From contig JAFDYT010000006.1 of assembly GCA_018266055.1 (NCBI GenBank), positions 62,001-126,000 of the forward strand: a stretch of DNA of 64,000 nt, in the 5' to 3' direction. Every line of letters begins with the position of its first letter. The first letter of the stretch is position 1. Shown here one piece after another: positions 8,735-16,282 of the stretch. The translations under genes were made by a program, and so were the position numbers. The DNA comes from Bacteroidota bacterium (GTDB lineage Bacteria; Bacteroidota; Bacteroidia; Cytophagales; Cyclobacteriaceae). The notes under the pieces are model-generated. The model saw only the letters and a program-made list of their open reading frames with translations, did not search any database and was not told the DNA's origin.

Positions 8735-9388
8735 TTACAGTTTGACGAAATTCGGATTTAACGGTTGCCAAAATTTTTCCTCACCAGCGGGAAGCAAAAC
8801 AACGTATCGATCGTCGGCCATTTTTACCAAGTCGTAGTCAGAATGATTATCTGTCACCACCGTAAGCCGACGGTATGCCTTGTGCCATTCGGCCAGTTGC
8901 TTGTGTTTTACTCCAGTGAGATCCTGGCTGAGTTTTCCAGATGAAATGTCGTTCTGGTAAGCAAGCATTGAAGACTGAAACGAAAATCCATTTCGCTGCG
9001 CGATAGCCCCGATCACAGGGTCAATGCTCGAAGATAACAACATCACGTCTCCCTCTTTTTTTAACCTTTCAAGTAAAGAAAATACTTTCTCGTTTTTTCT
9101 TTTTAGAAGAAATGAGTCGTGAAATTCGAAGGCAAGGTCAGATAATTTCTTCCGATCAAGATCAGACAAAAGTTGCAAGGCAAGAATACGGACAAGGTCT
9201 TTATGAAAAATTTTACCTAAGGCAATCAAAAAATAAAAGAATGGTGAATAACGCGACGAAATTAAACTTAGCCAAATCTGACTCGCACCTCCTTTACGGT
9301 TGACATAGAAACGAATAAAATCAAACGTAGTATTTGAATCATAGAGGGTGTCGCACACATCGCAAACTATAAGAGTTTTGTCAGGCAT
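8735..9388 (-). CDS. HAD superfamily phosphatase, subclass IB-like, atypical motif I
   Basis: This 217-residue protein is similar in layout to SerB-type HAD-IB phosphatases. Motif I is CDVCDTLYDSNTTFDF with nucleophile Asp10, motif II is LLSSSID, the motif III Lys is in GVKHKQ, and motif IV is VTDNHSDYDL. The residue two after the nucleophile, normally the general acid/base Asp of DxDxT, is Cys12, with Asp13 one position later. The enzyme may therefore be a phosphatase with altered chemistry, a phosphotransferase, or be mis-aligned by me. The stop overlaps no gene, but the start overlaps the upstream membrane-protein gene by 8 bases and the next gene follows after one base. A role in a phosphorylated sugar-lipid intermediate is plausible. 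Confidence 0.75.
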   Translation of the reverse strand: MPDKTLIVCDVCDTLYDSNTTFDFIRFYVNRKGGASQIWLSLISSRYSPFFYFLIALGKIFHKDLVRILALQLLSDLDRKKLSDLAFEFHDSFLLKRKNEKVFSLLERLKKEGDVMLLSSSIDPVIGAIAQRNGFSFQSSMLAYQNDISSGKLSQDLTGVKHKQLAEWHKAYRRLTVVTDNHSDYDLVKMADDRYVVLLPAGEEKFWQPLNPNFVKL

Positions 9389-10709
9389 TGGATACCGGAT
9401 CAGTTAGTTCGTTTTCGTTTCGCGAAGGAGTTAACAAGGTCAGTCCGATCAGATAAAAAGGAAGCAGAGGAATTTTGTAGCGCGCCAGGGAACCAAAATT
9501 ATAAGTTGAAATTCCAACTACGAATGCAAAAATAAGGGAAAAGGAGAAGCAGAAAAGTACATCAGGGGAAGACCAGCTTCTGGATACCTGAGGGAAATAC
9601 CGGAACAGACAATACAACGTCAAAAACAAAAAGGCCGTGCTTTCAAGAGAAGAAAATGCAATCAGCAGATTGTGAACTTCCCAGGGATACGGACGGAAAA
9701 GCGACACATTGATAGCCTGGGGCAATCGCGTAAGCATATTGGTCAGCGTGCCATCGAGCTCACCGAGGCTATATCCCGAGCCTGCGTCTTTGCCGGTATA
9801 AAACCGGATATCGTATGCGGTAATTCGTGCGGTTTCTGCCAGGCGGTCTATGGCATAGCGGCGATCGCCTTCACTTATTTTGGTCACAAAAAAATAGGCC
9901 GATGATAATAGCAGCAGCAGCGCAAATGGGATCATCAGTATCCTTAGTGCGAATGAGCGTATGCCTTGAAGGCGGTTTGAGAAAAGCCATAATATCAACG
10001 ACGGTACAAAAGCCTGAAGAATGAAGGGACGAATGCTATAAATAAAATACAATGAAATCAGGAGCAATACCACGTAGATGGCTTTGTACTGCTTCTTCAG
10101 AAATAGTCGATCAAAAGCAAAGGTGGAGATTCCTATACAAGTTAGCGTCACTGTATCTTTTAGAATTCCTGAACCCCAAAAAATGACCGAGGGGATAAAC
10201 AAGCAAGACCAGGCCAACAGTCGTGCATGCCCTGGTGATCGGTAATAAAAGGTAAGAAAAAGCAACCAACCACCCGCGAAGCCAAACACAGCAAATAATA
10301 TGGCAGTAGCCGAATAAGTTGAGAAAGTCAGCAAGTCGAAAAATGTAGCAATGCGAACAACAAAAAATGAATGATCGTCGCGCCATTGCCACACTGCATC
10401 TGATATCTTCCAGAGCCCTTTGCCATAGGTGCCATTTGAAAACAAGATGCGAAATCCCTCTGCCGGGGAATCCATAATCGCTTCCCAAATCGGCCGGCTT
10501 CCATGGGTATGGTAGGTAAAGGTATCTCCGCCGTGATAGTAAAATTGGTAGATCAGCCCAATCAAAATTGCTCCTATCATTTTCGCGATGAGCGCTGGGA
10601 AATAGTATTTCCTCGTCACCGAATCCGTGGCCACCGGGCGCAAGAAGTATGCAACTGCCAGCACCAGGATGATCAAAAGAGGCGTCACTATCAAATCGCG
10701 CAGCTCCAA
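9381..10709 (-). CDS. Membrane protein, candidate O-unit polymerase (Wzy-like)
   Basis: This 442-residue protein has about ten transmembrane segments and one larger periplasmic loop. That loop (residues about 280-350) is hydrophilic and contains EGDRRYAIDRLAETARI. Other conserved-looking spots are YYHGGDTFTYH after the second segment, GSGILKDTVT in the middle, and YNFGSLARYKIPLLPFYL near the C-terminus. The last is a pattern I associate with Wzy-like or GT-C-like proteins of Bacteroidota polysaccharide loci. It heads the operon with the HAD phosphatase, the YEVGYLAND membrane protein and the Wzx-like flippase, as expected for a polymerase. Wzy proteins are too divergent for certainty, and a ligase or GT-C transferase is the alternative. 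Confidence 0.55.
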   Translation of the reverse strand: MELRDLIVTPLLIILVLAVAYFLRPVATDSVTRKYYFPALIAKMIGAILIGLIYQFYYHGGDTFTYHTHGSRPIWEAIMDSPAEGFRILFSNGTYGKGLWKISDAVWQWRDDHSFFVVRIATFFDLLTFSTYSATAILFAVFGFAGGWLLFLTFYYRSPGHARLLAWSCLFIPSVIFWGSGILKDTVTLTCIGISTFAFDRLFLKKQYKAIYVVLLLISLYFIYSIRPFILQAFVPSLILWLFSNRLQGIRSFALRILMIPFALLLLLSSAYFFVTKISEGDRRYAIDRLAETARITAYDIRFYTGKDAGSGYSLGELDGTLTNMLTRLPQAINVSLFRPYPWEVHNLLIAFSSLESTAFLFLTLYCLFRYFPQVSRSWSSPDVLFCFSFSLIFAFVVGISTYNFGSLARYKIPLLPFYLIGLTLLTPSRNENELTDPVSNA

Positions 10710-10785
10710 AAGCGTATTTTATTTTTGAAGGGCGTAAATTACAATTTATTGAGGTTTTATTTATTTTGACTTTTTACACGCGCGC

Positions 10786-12201
10786 ATGCTCTTCAATTCA
10801 TTTCAGTTTCTTTTGTTCTTTCCAGTGGTCACCCTGCTGCATTTTGCTCTTCCTCACAGGTACCGGTGGGGTTTGCTGCTCTTCGCAAGCTGTGTTTTCT
10901 ATAGCGCCTTTATTCCTTATTACCTCATCATACTTTTAGTCTCCATTCTCATCGACTATTATGCCGCTATCCTCATCGAACCAAGCGAGGGTAAAAAAAG
11001 AAAAACGTATCTGGTCGTAAGTATCATATCAAATCTGGCACTTTTATCAATCTTCAAGTACTTCAATTTCTTCACTGAAAATTTTAATGAGCTTCTCCTT
11101 TGGCTGGGTGTTGGTGTGAAACCAATACCCTATCTCCACATCATTCTTCCAATCGGCCTCTCTTTTCATACGTTTCAGGCCATGAGCTACACCATTGAAG
11201 TGTATCGCCGAAATCAGGTAGCCGAAAGAAATTTTGGTATTTACAGTTTGTATGTGATGTTCTTCCCACAACTAGTGGCTGGCCCGATTGAACGGCCACA
11301 AAACATGCTCCATCAATTTTATGAAGAGAAGATTTTCAGTTCTTCTCGCCTGATGGCAGGGCTGCAGCAAATGGGATGGGGGCTTTTCAAGAAAGCGGTT
11401 GTGGCCGACCAACTCAGCATCTACGTGAATTCTATTTACAACCATTGGGAGTTGAATACCGGTGCCACACTATTGTTTGCCACCTACTGTTTTGCTTTTC
11501 AAATCTATTGCGATTTTTCAGGCTACTCCGACATCGCTCAAGGATCGGCGCACATTCTGGGCTTTCGGTTGATGGATAATTTTAACCTGCCTTATTTCTC
11601 AAAGACTGTGACCGAGTTTTGGAGACGCTGGCACATCTCACTCTCCAGCTGGCTCAAAGACTATCTCTATATTCCGCTAGGTGGAAACCGTTTCGGCAAA
11701 TTTAAAACCTACCGGAATTTGCTTTACACCATGTTGCTTGGCGGACTGTGGCACGGAGCATCCTGGAATTTTATTGTGTGGGGATTTCTTAATGGCGCGT
11801 TCTTGTCGGCAGAGCGTATCTTGAATATTAAGGAAACTACGAGCAGCTCATGGCCCGTACGGGCGGCTAAGATATTTATGACCTTCAATCTCATCGCACT
11901 TACCTGGATTTTCTTCCGGTCTGTTACGCTTCATCAGTCGATCGGAATCGTAAAAAATATTTTTACTGCAAATGGGTTTTGGAATTTACGAATTCAGGAT
12001 TCAGGAATCTTTGCCGGCATGTCGGTAGCGGTTGGCTTGCTGTTGGCTATTGAGTTTTTAATCTTTCGAAAGCAACGCGTGCCCGATTATTTCTCCTCCC
12101 GCTCAATGGTGCAATCCATCGCGTGGACTTCATTTTTTGTTTTGATGCTTGTGCTTCTGGGTGTGTCTGAGGGCGACCAATTTATATACTTTCAATTCTA
12201 A
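10786..12201 (+). CDS. MBOAT family O-acyltransferase (AlgI-like)
   Basis: This 471-residue polytopic protein has the MBOAT hallmarks: FFPQLVAGPIERPQN, YCDFSGYSDIAQGSA, FWRRWHISLSSWLKDYLYIPLGGNR and the catalytic-His motif GGLWHGASWNF with His323. AlgI-type proteins carry acyl groups, usually acetyl, across the inner membrane for transfer to a periplasmic polysaccharide. Length matches AlgI/DltB relatives. The next gene, beginning 4 bases after the stop, encodes an SGNH-like exported protein, the usual partner that completes the transfer. The pair therefore probably acetylates the glycan made by the surrounding locus. The acceptor is not known. Confidence 0.9.
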   Translation: MLFNSFQFLLFFPVVTLLHFALPHRYRWGLLLFASCVFYSAFIPYYLIILLVSILIDYYAAILIEPSEGKKRKTYLVVSIISNLALLSIFKYFNFFTENFNELLLWLGVGVKPIPYLHIILPIGLSFHTFQAMSYTIEVYRRNQVAERNFGIYSLYVMFFPQLVAGPIERPQNMLHQFYEEKIFSSSRLMAGLQQMGWGLFKKAVVADQLSIYVNSIYNHWELNTGATLLFATYCFAFQIYCDFSGYSDIAQGSAHILGFRLMDNFNLPYFSKTVTEFWRRWHISLSSWLKDYLYIPLGGNRFGKFKTYRNLLYTMLLGGLWHGASWNFIVWGFLNGAFLSAERILNIKETTSSSWPVRAAKIFMTFNLIALTWIFFRSVTLHQSIGIVKNIFTANGFWNLRIQDSGIFAGMSVAVGLLLAIEFLIFRKQRVPDYFSSRSMVQSIAWTSFFVLMLVLLGVSEGDQFIYFQF

Positions 12202-12205
12202 GATC

Positions 12206-13141
12206 ATGAAAAAATCGCTCGTGTACATTCTTTCATCGATCATGCTCATCGTCACTATCGACTGGGCGCTGGGTTCTTTATTTGATTCGCTTTACGCGAA
12301 GATTCTGCTTGGACAAACCGGTGGGAAAATCAACTACTATTTGCGTCAAAAAGATTTTTCGGTTGTGGTGATGGGGAACTCACGAGCACTGTATCAAATT
12401 AATCCCGACAGTCTTGGCAGCAATTGTTTCAACTTGAGTCACGCAGGAATGAGCCAGATCTTTCATACCGGATTGGTTCATGTACTGGAGCAAGAAAAGA
12501 AAATGCCTCGGCTAATCTTGCTTCACCTTGAGCCGGAAGAATTCACTTTTGCTGACCACGGCACAGACATTCAAAATCTAAAATACTATTACGGAAAGGA
12601 TTCGCTGGTCACCGCCTACCTAAGAAATGTTTCGCCCTACGAGCGGTTCAAGTTTCTCTTTCATCTTTACCGATACAATGGTCGCGCTGCATCAATCCTG
12701 AAAAATTACTGGTACTCACGGCGTCCGCTGCCACCGACCAACGGGTTTGAGTCCCTCGTTGCTACTGACCGCGACAGCATTAATACTTTTTATTCCGCGG
12801 AAAAAATTGAGCCTATCAAAACCACAGCACTTAATGAAGTGCAGGTAGAATATCTCGAAGAATTTATAAAGACATGCTCCCGATCGAACACCAAATTAGT
12901 TTGCTTCACGTCACCACTGTTCACTGAACCTCGTGGCCTGAACCAAGTAACCGCCAAACTTACCGCTATACTCGCGAGACATAAGGTACCTTATATCAGC
13001 GCTGATGAAATTGATGTAACTAAGTACCCACACCGTCAATGGTTGTGGAAAGATGCGCATCACTTAACCAACTACGGCGCGGCTATTGAAAGCAAATTGC
13101 TGGCGGACTGGTTTATGCTAAATCACAAGATCATCGAATAG
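12206..13141 (+). CDS. SGNH-like exported protein, partner of MBOAT acyltransferase
   Basis: This 311-residue protein has an N-terminal hydrophobic anchor (YILSSIMLIVTIDWALG) and a periplasmic domain with SGNH/GDSL features. Block I is MGNSRALYQ with Ser59, and the block V motif is DAHHL with Asp283 and His286 close to the C-terminus. A beta strand, LILLHLEPEEF, lies in between. It starts 4 bases after the MBOAT stop. ATG 12206 is chosen over an upstream ATG (12149) because the latter would overlap the MBOAT gene and add a non-signal leader. By analogy with AlgJ/AlgX and other SGNH partners, it probably takes the acyl group from the MBOAT protein and places it on the polysaccharide. Confidence 0.75.
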   Translation: MKKSLVYILSSIMLIVTIDWALGSLFDSLYAKILLGQTGGKINYYLRQKDFSVVVMGNSRALYQINPDSLGSNCFNLSHAGMSQIFHTGLVHVLEQEKKMPRLILLHLEPEEFTFADHGTDIQNLKYYYGKDSLVTAYLRNVSPYERFKFLFHLYRYNGRAASILKNYWYSRRPLPPTNGFESLVATDRDSINTFYSAEKIEPIKTTALNEVQVEYLEEFIKTCSRSNTKLVCFTSPLFTEPRGLNQVTAKLTAILARHKVPYISADEIDVTKYPHRQWLWKDAHHLTNYGAAIESKLLADWFMLNHKIIE

Positions 13142-14404
13142 CTATTCCATTTTCTCGAGTTTCTTCAATCTCCTCTTAGCGTCTTTGTAGGCTTCGTCTT
13201 TCCGGCCTGCTTTTTTCTTCACCAGGTTAAAATATTTTTTTGCCGTGGCCTTATCCTTTTGTTGTTGGTAAATCTCTCCCAGGGCGATCAACGAATACAG
13301 GTAATACCCAGAGTCAGTAGCTTCTACTTCTTCAGAATATTTAACGCTCAACAAATAATATTTTTTTGCTTCTTCCAGTTTCCGCTGCGAGTCGTAAAGC
13401 TGACCAAGGAAGAATGAAGCGTACCGGCCGCTCACGGCTTCATAACCAAACTTACCGCTGTCTAAGAGCTGCAAAATCTGCAGGCTTTGCTGTTCCATTT
13501 TCGGATGGACGTTGAGTGTATAAAGCATGCGCGCATAGTAGCGGTGAAAGTATGGATTGTTCGGGTAGGTCTCGTGAAGGTATTCAGAAAGTTGGTACGC
13601 GCGCTGAAGATCATTTTCATACCCCGCCAGAATTCGCATCAGCCAAACCATCGCTTCGGTACGAGTATAGAACGCATTGTACGACACCTCCTTCAATTGC
13701 TGCAAACCCAATTTTTTATCTCCGCTGCGAAACAACCAAAAAATAGGTTTAAGCGATTTGTAATTTTCGGGTACCCACTCACGAAAATAATTATACAGTC
13801 CATCGCCGAAGAGAAGTTCAGGGCTGAGGTCTTTTTTCTCACGGCAAATCTCAAGGTACTTTAAGGCAGCTTTTCCCTCGCTGGCGGCTTTCATCCAGTT
13901 TTTCCGATCCAGGTCGGAATATAATTCGCCTTTGAATCCGTGGGCCGCGGCCAGGAAAAACGCAGCCTCGATTTTATACTCGGGATAATTCTTGTAAAGA
14001 TTCTCCGCGATGAGAATGGAGCTGTCCATGTACGCAAGGAATTTCTCATCGTAGGTTTTCACTTTTGGATTGGGTACAATTTTCCACCACTCGGCAAGGC
14101 CTACCAAAAAATAAGGCAACGGGTGCCACTTGTATTTTAACTTGAAATTGCGGAACAAAACTTCGGCTTTGTCAAACTGGTAATTGTACAAGCTGTTCAT
14201 GGCATCGGTAGCCTCCAGTTGCACCGTGAAGTCAGAAATCAGGATGATGGTGGTATCCTTTTTAGTCGTTTGGCTAAATGCAGCCTGCGCAACACATAAA
14301 GTCAATGAAAAAGTAAGTATCCAGATTTTTATTGCTAATCCGGAGTTGTTTACTCTGCCGGTGTTGGTCACTTTTTCCAAAAATAAATTTAGCTTTGAAC
14401 CCAT
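13142..14404 (-). CDS. Exported TPR-repeat protein
   Basis: This protein of about 420 residues has a hydrophobic signal segment (IWILTFSLTLCVAQAAFSQ) roughly 27-45 residues from the first ATG, then helical repeats of tetratricopeptide type. Clear examples are FFLGQLYDSQRKLEEAKKYY, and YSLIALGEIYQQQKDKATAKKYF near the C-terminus. TPR proteins of this kind act as periplasmic or outer-membrane scaffolds; no specific partner is visible. The leader before the hydrophobic core is long, so a downstream GTG (Val near residue 12) is a possible true start. The annotated ATG shares its bases with the start of the divergent gene at 14403. The lysine-rich C-terminus (KDAKRRLKKLEKME) is unremarkable. Confidence 0.7.
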   Translation of the reverse strand: MGSKLNLFLEKVTNTGRVNNSGLAIKIWILTFSLTLCVAQAAFSQTTKKDTTIILISDFTVQLEATDAMNSLYNYQFDKAEVLFRNFKLKYKWHPLPYFLVGLAEWWKIVPNPKVKTYDEKFLAYMDSSILIAENLYKNYPEYKIEAAFFLAAAHGFKGELYSDLDRKNWMKAASEGKAALKYLEICREKKDLSPELLFGDGLYNYFREWVPENYKSLKPIFWLFRSGDKKLGLQQLKEVSYNAFYTRTEAMVWLMRILAGYENDLQRAYQLSEYLHETYPNNPYFHRYYARMLYTLNVHPKMEQQSLQILQLLDSGKFGYEAVSGRYASFFLGQLYDSQRKLEEAKKYYLLSVKYSEEVEATDSGYYLYSLIALGEIYQQQKDKATAKKYFNLVKKKAGRKDEAYKDAKRRLKKLEKME

Positions 14405-15044
14405 GGCTTCTGATCACTCACAAACATCACTATTTTCTTCCGATAAAAAACTGACTTTTATTGTTCTTTGTCTGATATCTGTTCTCTTGCTCTATATAAA
14501 AAAATCGTTTATAGAAAACGAAACTGCCGCCTTTGAGTTTCTCCAAGACCGGCCCGAGGGAATGATCCTTAGAATGATCAGCGCACTGCAGTTCTTTTCA
14601 ATACCCTTCATTTACCTATGGAAATTTACCGTCATCGGCTTTGTACTTTGGGTGGGATGTTTCCTGTTTGGATACCGCATTACGTTTACCCAATGCTGGA
14701 GTGTGGTGATGGCTGCTGAGTTTGTTTTCATTTTACCCGAACTTATAAAAATCGGTTGGTTTCTTTTTGTAAAAACAGATCCTACCCTAAAAGAAGTTCA
14801 ATCTTTCTATCCGCTTTCGCTGATGAATTTCTTCGACTACTGGGCGGTAGATAAGCGATATGCTTACCCCTTGAGGGCCTTGAGCATTTTTGAAGTGCTC
14901 TACGTGCTGGTGATGGTGCGAGGAGTGAATTACTATTCGTTTAAAATCCATCGGCGGCAAAGCGCCACCTGGTGGATTGTTTCCAGTTCTTACGTTCTCA
15001 TCTTTTTGCTCTGGCTGGTCTTTTACATTATCGTTTACAAATAG
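14403..15044 (+). CDS. Hypothetical membrane protein
   Basis: This 213-residue protein begins with a short polar stretch (MASDHSQTSLFSSDKK) followed by about five transmembrane segments: FIVLCLISVLLLYI, FFSIPFIYLWKFTVIGFVL, a third around WSVVMAAEFVFILP, a fourth around ALSIFEVLYVLVMV and a fifth near the C-terminus. The pattern loosely resembles YIP1-type or DUF-class small membrane proteins; I do not recognise it with confidence. The ATG at 14403 gives a sensible cytoplasmic N-terminus, whereas the open frame extends further upstream antisense to the TPR gene. It is convergent with, and 2 bases from, the aminotransferase gene. Confidence 0.6.
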   Translation: MASDHSQTSLFSSDKKLTFIVLCLISVLLLYIKKSFIENETAAFEFLQDRPEGMILRMISALQFFSIPFIYLWKFTVIGFVLWVGCFLFGYRITFTQCWSVVMAAEFVFILPELIKIGWFLFVKTDPTLKEVQSFYPLSLMNFFDYWAVDKRYAYPLRALSIFEVLYVLVMVRGVNYYSFKIHRRQSATWWIVSSSYVLIFLLWLVFYIIVYK

Positions 15045-15046
15045 TT

Positions 15047-16159
15047 CTATCGGCGGAAGAAAGTCTGAATTTCATCACTAACAAATTCGATTTCGTCAAA
15101 TTTCATCCCCGGCCACACAGGCAAGCTTAGAATCGTTTCACTTAGCCGCTCAGCGATTGGGAGGCTTCCCTTTTTATATTTTAAAAAGTCATAGGCTTTC
15201 TGCTGGTGAACCGGCATCGGATAATGGATGGCAGTCTCAATACCTTTCTTCGCAAGATATTTTCTTAGTTCATTGCGACTTCGTGTCTGAATCACAAATT
15301 GATGAAATACCGGCTTTACAGAAGCTGAAGGCTGCGGTGGCAACTGTAGATCGCCAACATTGGGCAAGAGCTTACAATAGATTTTTGCGTTTTGAATCCG
15401 CTGATCGTTCCAGCTTTTCAACCTCTTCAATTTGATGGAAAGTAGCGCAGCCTGAAGCTCATCCAGTCGTGAGTTTATTCCCTGTACTGTGTGAATGTCT
15501 TTTTTCACCGAGCCATAGTTGCGAATCGCTCTGGCCTGGTCGGCTATTTTTTTGTTGTTTGTAAGAATCGCTCCACCATCGCCAAGTGCGCCAAGATTTT
15601 TAGTGGGATAAAAACTGGTGGCATTGCAATCGCCCCAACTTCCTGTCTGTTTGCTTTTGTAAATCGCACCGTGGGCCTGCGCATTATCTTCAATTACTTT
15701 GAGATTATGGTTTTTGGCGATGGCCACAATATTATCCATAGCGCAAGGATGGCCGTAAAGATGCACGGGCACAATCGCCTTTGTTTTAGGTGAAAGGCTC
15801 CGTTCGATCAGCTCAGGATTTATTAGATAATTAAACGGGTCAACTTCTACCGGCACAGGCCTCGCGCCAGTATTTACCACGGCAAGCCACGTAGCCTGGC
15901 ACGTGTGCGACGGCACGATCACTTCATCGCCTTTTCCGATGCCGTAGGTTTTTAACGCTATCCACAAGGCATCGTGGCCGTTGCCCACACTAACGCAGTG
16001 TTTTACCTTTTGAAAGACAGCGAATTCCTTTTCAAATCGCTCCACGTGGTCTCCCAACACAAATTTTCCTTGCCTGACAATTTTGTCGAAAACTTCGGCC
16101 ATTTCCCTTTGGATGGCATGATGCTGTGGGTGTAAGGTGAAAAAGGGAATCTCCCGCAT
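15047..16159 (-). CDS. DegT/DnrJ/EryC1/StrS family sugar aminotransferase
   Basis: This 370-residue PLP enzyme of fold type I has VGNGHDALWIALKTYGIGKGDEV near residue 60, VIVPSHTCQATW, the co-factor Asp/Gln in VIEDNAQAHGA, and the Schiff-base lysine in SFYPTKNLGALGDGGA (Lys187). NSRLDELQAALL follows. These enzymes aminate keto sugars bound to nucleotides, and the closest resemblance by eye is to FdtB/VioA-like aminotransferases of O-antigen loci. It probably supplies an amino sugar to the locus. The start at 16159 (MREIPFF) is preferred to the ATG seven codons upstream because family members begin near this point. Substrate is not determined. Confidence 0.88.
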   Translation of the reverse strand: MREIPFFTLHPQHHAIQREMAEVFDKIVRQGKFVLGDHVERFEKEFAVFQKVKHCVSVGNGHDALWIALKTYGIGKGDEVIVPSHTCQATWLAVVNTGARPVPVEVDPFNYLINPELIERSLSPKTKAIVPVHLYGHPCAMDNIVAIAKNHNLKVIEDNAQAHGAIYKSKQTGSWGDCNATSFYPTKNLGALGDGGAILTNNKKIADQARAIRNYGSVKKDIHTVQGINSRLDELQAALLSIKLKRLKSWNDQRIQNAKIYCKLLPNVGDLQLPPQPSASVKPVFHQFVIQTRSRNELRKYLAKKGIETAIHYPMPVHQQKAYDFLKYKKGSLPIAERLSETILSLPVWPGMKFDEIEFVSDEIQTFFRR

Positions 16160-16282
16160 AACCCGAAAATACACGAACACGTTAACAAGACCTCACAGCG
16201 GCAAGTATAAATTTCTTATTTTCGCCCCTTCATCCGCGAAAGCGAAGGCAGAGGCGGATTTCAATTCAACATTTATTAAAAC

